The notes below the pieces were generated by a model, which was given only the letters and a program-made list of their open reading frames with translations, was not told where the DNA came from and did no database searches. Source: a virus. Taken from it: a stretch of DNA of 38,144 nt. The first letter of the stretch is position 1. Each line of letters begins with the position of its first letter. The stretch lies in the IMG/VR virus record IMGVR_UViG_3300035523_000144, positions 1 through 38,144 of that record; one strand, 5' to 3'. Shown here piece after piece: positions 14,833-21,175 of this stretch. A program made the translations under genes and the position numbers.

Positions 14833-14933
14833 GCGGCACGCCCGTAGTACAGGCAGGGGCCGATCCACTCCATCGCCACGAAGGCGACGAACACGAACAC
14901 CCGCCAGCGCCACGGGAACCAGGTGGCGGTCAT
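14829..14933 (-). CDS. Aromatic membrane micro-protein
   Basis: A 34-aa peptide starting at ATG 14933, rich in Trp and Phe (WFPWRWRVFVFVAFVAMEWI), likely a single membrane helix. It is coupled by ATGA on both sides. Confidence 0.55.
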   Translation of the reverse strand: MTATWFPWRWRVFVFVAFVAMEWIGPCLYYGRAA

Positions 14934-15253
14934 GCCGCCCTCCCGTGGCCCAGGTGCCGGACGGTCTCGCCGTCGGGGCAGACGGCGTCGGCGCGCATGG
15001 CGGCGAGAGCCGCGACCGCCTGGTTGCCGTCGCGGAGGAAGTGCGCCTCGAGGACCTCGAGAACATCGGCGGTGGCCCACCCGCGCGCGGCGTGCTGCTG
15101 GGCGCGGCGGACGAGGGCCAGGCCGGCGGCCGCGCGATCGCGGCGCTCGAGCTCCCGGGCGACGGCCTCGTCACGGGCGTCGCGCAGGGCCTCGACCTCC
15201 GCCGACTGGCGGCCGCGTCCACGGGTGCGCTCGAACGGGACGATGGCACCCAT
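14930..15253 (-). CDS. Helical hypothetical protein
   Basis: A 107-aa protein starting at ATG 15253 in a TGATG overlap with the Cro-like gene. It is mostly charged helix (SAEVEALRDARDEAVARELE), then AARGWATADVLEVLEAHFL. As the second gene of the leftward operon it may modulate the Cro-like protein or host functions. No family is recognised. Confidence 0.65.
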   Translation of the reverse strand: MGAIVPFERTRGRGRQSAEVEALRDARDEAVARELERRDRAAAGLALVRRAQQHAARGWATADVLEVLEAHFLRDGNQAVAALAAMRADAVCPDGETVRHLGHGRAA

Positions 15254-15474
15254 CACGAGGCCGCCTGCTCGGTCTCGGCCGGGAAGAGGATGTCCTCGGG
15301 CACGCCGAGCGCCTCGGCCGCCGAGGCGCGGAACGCGTCGGTGATTGGGCGTTCGCCGCGCAGCATCCGGAAGGCGTACGAGACCGACACGCCGGCCTTC
15401 CTGGCCAGCCACGCGATCGACCGGCCCTGCTGCTCGAGGACCCGCTCGGTCGGTGTCGATGCCGGAGAACCCAC
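15253..15474 (-). CDS. Cro-like HTH protein, first gene of the leftward early operon
   Basis: A 73-aa XRE-type helix-turn-helix protein: RSIAWLARKAGVSVSYAFRML fits the recognition motif at about residues 18-38, followed by RGERPITDAF. It has no other domain, as in Cro-type repressors. GTG 15474 has AGGAG five bases upstream. The predicted promoter (15540-15568) would start its RNA about 58 nt upstream. It is divergent from the larger HTH gene at 15582, so the two form a classic immunity switch. An excisionase-like role cannot be excluded. Confidence 0.8.
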   Translation of the reverse strand: MGSPASTPTERVLEQQGRSIAWLARKAGVSVSYAFRMLRGERPITDAFRASAAEALGVPEDILFPAETEQAAS

Positions 15475-15498
15475 GTCCGCTCCTGCTGCCCGATGCTA

Positions 15499-15514
15499 TC
15501 CGTCACATGACGGA
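15499..15514. promoter_or_regulatory. Operator-like palindrome
   Basis: TCCGTCA-CA-TGACGGA is a perfect 7-bp dyad with a 2-base centre, between the Cro-like start and the predicted -10 box. Its right half begins a 20-base stretch (15508-15527) that matches 15598-15617 at 16 of 20 positions (TGACGGAGA...CGGGCA), giving two candidate binding sites 90 bp apart. This location suits repressor binding to the leftward promoter. Confidence 0.55.
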
Positions 15515-15539
15515 GATCCACGGGCATCTACCGGGGCGA

Positions 15540-15568
15540 AGCCTATGCCGGCCACTAACGCTTGTCAA
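15540..15568 (-). promoter_or_regulatory. Strong sigma70-like leftward promoter
   Basis: On the minus strand TTGACA (15563-15568), a 17-bp spacer and TAGGCT (15540-15545) form a near-consensus promoter. It points at the Cro-like gene and the whole early operon. A possible opposing -10 (TACCTT, 15569-15574) abuts it. Confidence 0.7.
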
Positions 15569-15581
15569 TACCTTTGTGCCC

Positions 15582-15941
15582 GTGAACGGCGGACAGGTGA
15601 CGGAGACACCCGGGCAGCGGCTGAGGGCCTACATCGGCGCCCGCTGGACGCGCAAGCAGCGCGGGATTGTGGGCCTGGCCGAGGCCATGAACGTCGACAC
15701 CGACACGATCTACGGGTGGTTCCGGGACGAGCGGCCGCCCAATCTCGACCACATCGCGGAGCTTGCCCGGCTCCTGGGGGTCAGCCGCTGGGAGATCGTC
15801 GCGGCAATGGACGGCGAGGAGACGGTTGTGGATCTCCGGGCCGATCGCGCTCGAGAGATGCTGGCCGAGATCGTGGATCAGGCTCTAGACGCTCGCGGAG
15901 TGCCCGATCGACGGCCTCGGTCATCAGGCGGCGCAGCATGA
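15582..15941 (+). CDS. Repressor-like HTH protein
   Basis: A 119-aa plus-strand protein. The XRE-type helix-turn-helix covers RGIVGLAEAMNVDTDTIYGW and on to ELARLLGVSRWEIVAAM, and a charged C-terminal helix may dimerise (AREMLAEIVDQALDARG). No LexA-type protease domain is present. In-frame GTGs at 15576, 15582 and 15597 and an ATG at 15507 are possible starts. No clear ribosome binding site precedes any of them, and a TACCTT -10 seven bases before 15582 would give a leaderless message, as in lambda cI. Divergence from the Cro-like gene argues that this is the lysogeny repressor. Confidence 0.7.
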   Translation: MNGGQVTETPGQRLRAYIGARWTRKQRGIVGLAEAMNVDTDTIYGWFRDERPPNLDHIAELARLLGVSRWEIVAAMDGEETVVDLRADRAREMLAEIVDQALDARGVPDRRPRSSGGAA

Positions 15942-16427
15942 GCTCAGCGGTGTTCTCTTGCCCCATGCCCTTCACGATGACGGCACCGGTTCGCAGGAAC
16001 AACGGGGTTCGGTGCGCGAATGCGCCGGGATCTTCGTCAAGACGGTCGTCCCCCGGGACGGCGCACCCCTCATGTCGACCCGGAGCGCCTGGGTCGGCCG
16101 TCGCCGCGTCACCGGTCGAGCGTCCTAGCGTGGCAGGCTGCCCGCCTGGCCGCAACGGGACCTGTCCACCGAATCGGCCCGATGTTCGATGGTCGGTGTG
16201 GATGGACGCCGCAGCAGTGACAGCCAAGGTGGCACGAGTTATCAACAGCGGGTCCGCAACTTGCCCATCCGGCGTCAAATGCCCGAAGGTCTCTTGACGG
16301 GGACGGCATGACTCGTCAATGTCACCCAGCACTTGGTCCGGGGGGCGCATGGGACGACACTCTCAGGGGATTGTCAACGTCGGCCATGTAGAGTGGCTGC
16401 ATCACCAGCATGCAGGGGGTCACCACC
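15942..16427. other. 486-bp region without a convincing gene
   Basis: Open frames exist on both strands but look like GC-driven noise. A leftward 189-residue frame (15781-16350) overlaps the repressor antisense and lacks a recognisable domain. Base composition is slightly lower in GC, with mixed codon phase. The segment ends with a candidate promoter for the plus-strand cargo. It could hold an attachment site, but no repeat marks one. Confidence 0.5.
16389..16394 (+). promoter_or_regulatory. Candidate -10 box for cargo operon
   Basis: TAGAGT preceded by TG gives an extended -10-like element about 34 bp before ATG 16428. No good -35 at 17 bp is seen (TTGTCA at 16371 is only 12 bp away). A ribosome binding site, AGGGGG, follows at about 16414. 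Confidence 0.3.
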
Positions 16428-16649
16428 ATGAAGGATCCGAGGTCGTTCGATCGGGCGCGCGACCAGGTCCGCCAGAAGACCAAGGGCCTGAGCGAGGATC
16501 AGATCGCGGACGAGGTCACTCTGCTCGTCGCGGAGATCCGAGCAACACAGGCGCCGCTGGTGATGATCCTCGGCGTGACCTTCGGCACCTCGCAGCAGAG
16601 CGGCCACTCCGAGGTGTCGTCGACACTGTCGTTCTCCTCCGCGGGCTAG
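16428..16649 (+). CDS. Small protein upstream of PIN ORF, putative antitoxin
   Basis: A 73-aa protein with a charged N-terminal part (FDRARDQVRQKTKGLSEDQI) followed by DEVTLLVAEIRATQAP, a helical profile seen in PIN-associated antitoxins. The last 25 residues (GTSQQSGHSEVSSTLSFSSAG) are Ser-rich and unlike the rest. They are read over the region that encodes the start of the PIN domain in the -1 frame, so the native C-terminus may be lost. ATG 16428 has AGGGGG upstream. The antitoxin assignment is inference from position. Confidence 0.5.
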   Translation: MKDPRSFDRARDQVRQKTKGLSEDQIADEVTLLVAEIRATQAPLVMILGVTFGTSQQSGHSEVSSTLSFSSAG

Positions 16650-17008
16650 CAAGTTCTGGTCATGCGGCGTCGATCGCGGACGCCATCCGCGACGGCATCA
16701 TCCGCCCGATCTTCTCAGAGCAAACGTGGACCGAGTTCGACCGCGGCCTCGATGCCTGGCGCGTAGCCGGCCGCCTGACTGCGCGCACCGCCCAAGACGT
16801 TCGGTCGGGGATGCTCGACGCCAGCGACATCCACCGGGTTGACGCGCGCTTCACGGGATGTCGAGATCGGAACGACAACATGTTCTTCGACGTGCTGGAT
16901 CAGACCGAGGCGCGCTGGATCTGCACGGACGACCCTGACCTTCATGACGTCGGACGCGAAGAGGTCATCGGTATGGGGGAGCTAGTGCGGCTCCTCCAGA
17001 AGGAGTAG
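16613..17008 (+). pseudogene. PIN-domain ribonuclease-like ORF without a start codon
   Basis: The frame encodes a PIN_3-like toxin body. It opens VVDTVVLLRGLASSG (first acidic residue), then FSEQTWTEFDR (second), and GCRDRNDNMFFDVL with ICTDDPDL (third and fourth). It ends QKE just before the next gene. There is no ATG, GTG or TTG between the upstream codons of this frame and the domain, and it lies in the -1 frame of the small gene before it. No slippery heptamer is visible. A single-base indel that broke an antitoxin-toxin junction, or an assembly error, is the simplest explanation. Confidence 0.65.
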
Positions 17009-17011
17009 GCA

Positions 17012-17425
17012 GTGCCCAGTCGACCGAAGAACATCACGCCCGTGCTCCAATTCCTGGTCGTGTGTCGCGCCATCGTCCCGGACTCCGACGGGCAAATCTC
17101 GTTCCAGGGCATCTTCGATTCGGTTGGCCTCCCTCCGCTGGGCGATGACACTGGAATCGAATTCAAGTTCGCGGTCGCCGCTCAGTTCCGCGGCGGAACA
17201 GGTCCGCACCGCTTCTGGCTGATCATTCAGCACCCGTCAGGCGAGGAGATCACGACTCCGGAGTCGACATTCTGGCTGGCGAGCAAGCAGGCGGCCCACC
17301 GCGTCGACCTACGGCTCAACACCATGATCGGCAACAAGGAGATCGGGACAATCAGGCTGACCGCAATCCTCGACGGGCGCCCTGTGATGGAGGTCCCGAT
17401 CGCAGTCAACGCGCCAGGGCGCTAG
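17012..17425 (+). CDS. DUF6941-like protein
   Basis: A 137-aa protein starting at GTG 17012. AGAAGGAG overlaps the PIN stop, so it belongs to the same operon. The sequence (LQFLVVCRAIVPDSDGQISF, then QGIFDSVGLPPL) matches my recollection of the DUF6941 family: a predicted beta-sandwich starting with 'vC...i.d..g..s..gif'. Alternating hydrophobic strands run to the end. No catalytic motif is visible. Its link to a PIN gene in a phage cargo position is suggestive of host-interaction or defence, but the function is unknown. Confidence 0.7.
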   Translation: MPSRPKNITPVLQFLVVCRAIVPDSDGQISFQGIFDSVGLPPLGDDTGIEFKFAVAAQFRGGTGPHRFWLIIQHPSGEEITTPESTFWLASKQAAHRVDLRLNTMIGNKEIGTIRLTAILDGRPVMEVPIAVNAPGR

Positions 17426-18183
17426 ACCCCCGGTTCGCCCGCGAGCCGCCGGACATGACGATGCCCGTCACGGCTCGGGGGAACGCGCGACGGGCATCGG
17501 GTGCCGCGGGGTGCCTGCGGCCCTGCGCTCCGGTACCGGCCGCCAGGCGAGGGGAGCGCGTCGCGGCCGGATCGACGCATGGTGCCCCAGGCCGGTCCGG
17601 TCCACGCAGTCGGCCCGTCGTGGCCCGGCCGATTCGCCGAGATTCGCGCCACCGGGAACCGCGCTTCGTGACCACCGGCACGGAGGCCCGTCGGTCGCAC
17701 CCTGGATCTGATCCACGGAGAGAGGAGGCCCGTCGCGAGCACGGGAGCTCACGGCGGGCCGCTTTCGACGCCCCACACCCGTCACAGTGCGTGCGCCGGG
17801 CCGGGCCGTTCCTCAGGGTGCCCCCGTGAATCGAGGGGAGCGGCACCGGTCGTCGCCGCCCACTGCCAAGTTGGCGGTCCAGTAACTATGGATGGGCGTG
17901 GTGCGCCTGCCAACGGGACCTTCGGATGGGTGGCCCGAGATTTGTCCGGCATCACGGCGGTTCGGGACGTCAGGCGCACAGGTTCGTGCCAACTAGGGTC
18001 CACATGGACCCGGTTGCCTCGACCAACGGTGCACGGCCGGGCGAGTCCAGCTGATGCCCCCGGGTCGCCGGCGCTCGAGCTGGTCGTTCCGCGCGGAACG
18101 AGATCGCCGCACGCCGCGCGTTGCCCGGGGCGCATGATGGTGGCGGCCGCCACTCATCGGCGGCTTACGTGGGGAGCTAGGGG
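17426..18183. other. 758-bp intergenic region in cargo segment
   Basis: No credible gene on either strand. It holds an 11-bp perfect inverted repeat, CGATGCCCGTC (17459-17469) and GACGGGCATCG (17489-17499), 33 bp after the DUF6941-like stop, which may be a terminator. It also holds a 16-bp palindrome GGGTCCA-CA-TGGACCC (17996-18011), with the same 7-2-7 design as the one at 15499. No tRNA was found. The size is exceptional for this otherwise compact sequence. Confidence 0.6.
17459..17499 (+). terminator. Inverted repeat downstream of DUF6941-like gene
   Basis: Perfect 11-bp arms (CGATGCCCGTC / GACGGGCATCG) around 19 bases. It is placed where a terminator for the plus-strand cargo operon is expected, but no T-run follows. 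Confidence 0.4.
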
Positions 18184-19185
18184 ATGACCGGGGGGACTCG
18201 TCGGGCGATCACGGGGCGACTCGACAGGTGGTACCGGCCGATCATGGTCGGCCTGGCAGGCGGCATCCTGGCTTGGACGTCCCTCGCCTACGGGGCATGG
18301 GCGGCAAGCGGACTCGCGGGCAATCTCGGGCTGGACTTCACCCTCTACCTCGACACGACGCGCGGGATGCTGGCCGGGGAACCCCTCTACCCAGCCGTCC
18401 AGCTTGCCGGACCCTACGCCGTCGATGTGAGCGGACGGGTGCTCTACCCGCCCGTCACCATGCTGCTGTTCGTCCCGTTCACGGTCCTGCCCGCCCTCCT
18501 GTGGTGGGTGATCCCGCTCACGCTCACCGGGGCCGCACTCTGGAGGCTTCGACCGCGGCCGTGGGCGTGGCCGGTGATGGCGCTGCTCGTCTCTCCGCCG
18601 GCCATCACGCTCTCGTTCGTGGTGTGGGGCAACCCGCTCATGTGGGAGGTAGCGTTCCTCTCGCTCGGGATGTGTTGGGGCTGGCCTGCCGCCCTCGTCC
18701 TGCTGAAGCCGACCCTTGCTCCGTTCGCCCTTGTCGGCATTCGGACCAGGGGCTGGTGGGTCGCGTTCGCGCTCCTGGCGATCGTGTCCGTCCTGATGCT
18801 CCCGCTCTGGCTGGACTGGGTCCAAGTGATGCTCAACGCCCGCGGCCCGAAGGCCGGGCTGTGGTACTCGCTGAACAACCTGCCCGCGATGCTCATCCCG
18901 GTCGTCGCGTGGCTCGGGTCAGACCGCGTAGCCGTACGCGCGCGTGACGGCAGTCGGAGCGCCCCCGCCGCCGGGCGTCGTCTGGGTGTCGTCGGCCGTG
19001 ACCAGCGCCTCGACCACGTACTGCGAGACGCGGGCCGACCCGCTTCCCGCGACCAGCACCTCGACGACGTACTGCGAGACGCCGGCTCCGGTGACGGTCG
19101 TCGGGCTGAATGCGTCCGTGGGGACGAGCGCCTCGACGACGTATTGAGCGACGCGAGCGCGGGCCATCAGCTCACCAGCTCGTAG
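18184..19185 (+). CDS. GT87-like membrane glycosyltransferase with aberrant 3' end
   Basis: The first ~245 residues form a polytopic membrane protein, with roughly seven hydrophobic segments between residues 20 and 243. It has the N-terminal loop LDFTLYLDTTRGMLAGEPLYP, which fits polyprenol-phosphate-dependent glycosyltransferases of the GT87/DUF2029 type (Asp in the first loop). Such enzymes add sugars to cell-envelope polymers; phage versions can cause seroconversion. After VAWLGS the frame enters DNA antisense to the 82-aa tail gene and becomes Arg/Asp-rich nonsense to 19185, so the native C-terminus and stop seem lost near 18920. ATG 18184 has GGGGAG upstream. It is either a truncated host gene at a junction or phage cargo. 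Confidence 0.65.
   Translation: MTGGTRRAITGRLDRWYRPIMVGLAGGILAWTSLAYGAWAASGLAGNLGLDFTLYLDTTRGMLAGEPLYPAVQLAGPYAVDVSGRVLYPPVTMLLFVPFTVLPALLWWVIPLTLTGAALWRLRPRPWAWPVMALLVSPPAITLSFVVWGNPLMWEVAFLSLGMCWGWPAALVLLKPTLAPFALVGIRTRGWWVAFALLAIVSVLMLPLWLDWVQVMLNARGPKAGLWYSLNNLPAMLIPVVAWLGSDRVAVRARDGSRSAPAAGRRLGVVGRDQRLDHVLRDAGRPASRDQHLDDVLRDAGSGDGRRAECVRGDERLDDVLSDASAGHQLTSS
18919..19167 (-). CDS. Small tail-end protein with three VSQYVVE repeats
   Basis: An 82-aa protein starting at ATG 19167 (TGATG). It consists of three copies of a unit of the form A-R-V-S-Q-Y-V-V-E-A-L-V (residues about 4-15, 30-41 and 47-58) separated by short Gly/Thr/Pro linkers. A terminal Gly-rich stretch ends in AYGYAV. Such 'VSQ..VE.L' units recur in phage tail and fibre proteins. 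It is the last gene of the late block, next to the fibre genes, so a fibre-associated or assembly role is likely. Confidence 0.75.
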   Translation of the reverse strand: MARARVAQYVVEALVPTDAFSPTTVTGAGVSQYVVEVLVAGSGSARVSQYVVEALVTADDTQTTPGGGGAPTAVTRAYGYAV

Positions 19186-20204
19186 CCGAACTCGGCGGCG
19201 TTGATCTCCGTGGCGGTCCACGCCGTTGACGTCGCAGGCGACACGGAGACGGGATCCGTCAGGAACACGTAGGAGGCCGCCGCGGTCATGCTCGTGCCGT
19301 TGTAGTTCGTCGTCCCGATCCTCGTGACAGGCCGCACGGTTCGCGCGCCCCCAGCATCGCGCCGCGCCATGATGACGTGCTGGATGGCGTGGACCGTCCC
19401 GGCCGGGACGTCCGTCATGGCGAACTGGTCGGTCTGCCCCGCCGTGCTGCTCTGGTTGAACGTCGAGTCCGAATCGCCGTTGGTGTCGCGGACGTTCTGC
19501 CAGTTGTCCGCGTAGTTGCCCGTCCATTGTGCCGTGGTGCCGACGCCGCCCGGGCGCATCACCTCGAAGCGGCAGGGGCCGAGGAAGTCCGACGCCACCG
19601 AGCCCGTCGTGTTGAGGATGTAGAAGTCCTGGAAGCGGTGGTTGGTCGTCGTCGAGTCGGACGTGTTGCGTGAATGGATCCTGGCCGAGCCGATGGTCGC
19701 GTTCCCGGCGTTGCGCGTGTCGGCGCCCGTGGCCGCCGCGATCCAGTTTGTCGCGGAGCCGTCCACTCGGACCTCGTAGGCGCCGCTTGGCGCATCGCCG
19801 ATCGTCGCCTTGACCTCGATGTGGTACCAGGTGTCGATCGAGAGCGTGTTCACCGACGTGGCGAGGACCGTCGCATCGCGGCACAGGGTGATGTGCCCCG
19901 AGGTGTCGTATCGCACGCTGACGTGGATGTTCGCCGGGGTCGCCGAGTCCATGAACGAGGCGATGATGCTCGCCGTACTGAGCAGCCCTGTGCGGAACCA
20001 GAAGCCGCACACGAAGGTCCCCAAGGCGGCGGGCAGGACCTTCTCGTAGTTGCCGTTGCCGCCCGTCAGGAGCCCGGCCTGGTGGGGCGGCAGTGCGTAG
20101 GCTGGTGCGATCACCGAGCTGGCAAGGTTGGTCACGTTCGTCCACTTCTTCGCGATGTCGGCGATGACGTAGTGGTCGAACGAGTCCCCGAAGACGAGCG
20201 CCAT
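19167..20204 (-). CDS. Tail fibre/lectin-like protein (LamG-type fold)
   Basis: A 345-aa protein starting at ATG 20204. The pattern FGDSFDHYVIADIAKKW, then FVCGFWFRTG, TWYHIEVKATI and SGAYEVRVDG is typical of concanavalin/LamG-like jelly-roll domains found in phage receptor-binding proteins. The C-terminal half (ADNWQNVRDTNGDSDST, then TDPVSVSPATSTAWTATEIN) is also seen in fibre ends. It probably contributes to host recognition. It is coupled to the small repeat protein by TGATG. Confidence 0.75.
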   Translation of the reverse strand: MALVFGDSFDHYVIADIAKKWTNVTNLASSVIAPAYALPPHQAGLLTGGNGNYEKVLPAALGTFVCGFWFRTGLLSTASIIASFMDSATPANIHVSVRYDTSGHITLCRDATVLATSVNTLSIDTWYHIEVKATIGDAPSGAYEVRVDGSATNWIAAATGADTRNAGNATIGSARIHSRNTSDSTTTNHRFQDFYILNTTGSVASDFLGPCRFEVMRPGGVGTTAQWTGNYADNWQNVRDTNGDSDSTFNQSSTAGQTDQFAMTDVPAGTVHAIQHVIMARRDAGGARTVRPVTRIGTTNYNGTSMTAAASYVFLTDPVSVSPATSTAWTATEINAAEFGYELVS

Positions 20205-20215
20205 GCCTTGACCTC

Positions 20216-21175
20216 CTACGGTCGCGAGTAGTGGAGGACGCAGGTGACGCGCCCGAGGGTCGATGCGGAGACGAGCGAGAAGCGGAGGATGTCCCCGGCG
20301 GTGATGGCCGTGGTCCATCCGGTCAGGGTCGAGGACGCGGCCCGCGCGGCGGCGGTCAGGGTCGGCGGGGCCGCAGCCGTGATGAGGTCGGCGGGGAAGG
20401 TCGGGGGGAAGTTGGCGGCCACGTCCTTGCCGACCTTGACCTCGGCCGATCCCGACACGTCGCCCAGCATCTCCCAGGACGTCAGGGTCCCGGAGTAGGG
20501 GGCCGGCACGTCGACCACGGCCCCTGCCGCCGGGGCCGCGCCGCCACCGTCGAAGATGGCGACGATCTGGCCCGAGCTGTCCCCCGAGCCGCCGCCGGAG
20601 ATTGTGATGGTCTTGGTCGCCCCGGTCCCGGACGCGGTGACGCCGGCTCCCACGAAGTCGAGCGTGGTGGCAGCGGTGGCGAGGGGCGTTCCCTCGTCCG
20701 AGACGGTCAGGGACCAGCCGGAGAGCGCTGCCCAGTTGATCGCGTCGGTGTCCACGACGGTCGCAGCGGTATTCGTGACGGTCCACACCGTGCCCGCGTT
20801 GGCCGTGCCCGCGATGACGTAGACCACGGCGCCGAGGACCTCGAGGTCGTCGTCCATGTCCGCGGCCCGGGCGGGGGTGGTGCCCACGACGTAGATGCCG
20901 TTCTGTGACGCGGTGCCCTGGTTCTTGACGAGGACCCGGTCACCCGCCACGAGGGTCACCCCGTCGATGACGTCGGCCGCGTTGAGTGCCGTGGCGATGG
21001 TGACGCTCGCGGTGGTGGCACAGCGGACGGGCTGCTTCCACTGGTCCTGCCCGTCCACGCCGGGGGCGGCGTCCCAATCCACGTCGTCGCCGGTATAGGC
21101 GCCGTCGATCGACACCTCGTCCGGGAGCGGGAACCCGGTGTCCTCGATGCGGGTGGGCTTGATGCCGTCGCTCAC
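20216..21175 (-). CDS. Tail fibre-like protein
   Basis: A 319-aa protein starting at GTG 21175 (GTGA). The N-terminal part has the recurrent fibre module 'V..AT..NV..L.G....DGV.L..GDRVLVKNQ...NGIYVV' (DGVTLVAGDRVLVKNQGTAS, QNGIYVV), common in phage tail fibres. A Gly/Ser-rich segment (SGGGSGDSSG) leads to a beta-rich C-terminal domain (PYSGTLTSWEMLGDVSGSAE). It is part of the host-adsorption cassette with its two downstream neighbours. Confidence 0.8.
   Translation of the reverse strand: MSDGIKPTRIEDTGFPLPDEVSIDGAYTGDDVDWDAAPGVDGQDQWKQPVRCATTASVTIATALNAADVIDGVTLVAGDRVLVKNQGTASQNGIYVVGTTPARAADMDDDLEVLGAVVYVIAGTANAGTVWTVTNTAATVVDTDAINWAALSGWSLTVSDEGTPLATAATTLDFVGAGVTASGTGATKTITISGGGSGDSSGQIVAIFDGGGAAPAAGAVVDVPAPYSGTLTSWEMLGDVSGSAEVKVGKDVAANFPPTFPADLITAAAPPTLTAAARAASSTLTGWTTAITAGDILRFSLVSASTLGRVTCVLHYSRP

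Noticed and set aside
12366-16297. Long plus-strand frames over the exonuclease and early genes
   Set aside because: Antisense to well-supported genes, no recognisable domain, and they cross several gene borders.
15781-16350. Leftward 189-codon frame with helical end (MTEAVDRALRERL)
   Set aside because: Antisense to the repressor-like C-terminus; the helical look mirrors the opposite strand, and the rest has no family features.
16294-16377. TTGACG (plus) and TTGACA (minus) promoter-like boxes
   Set aside because: No acceptable -10 at 16-18 bp follows either box.
15942-18183. Attachment site (attP) in the long non-coding gaps
   Set aside because: No repeat or junction feature marks one, and the integrase gene lies at the opposite end of the early block.
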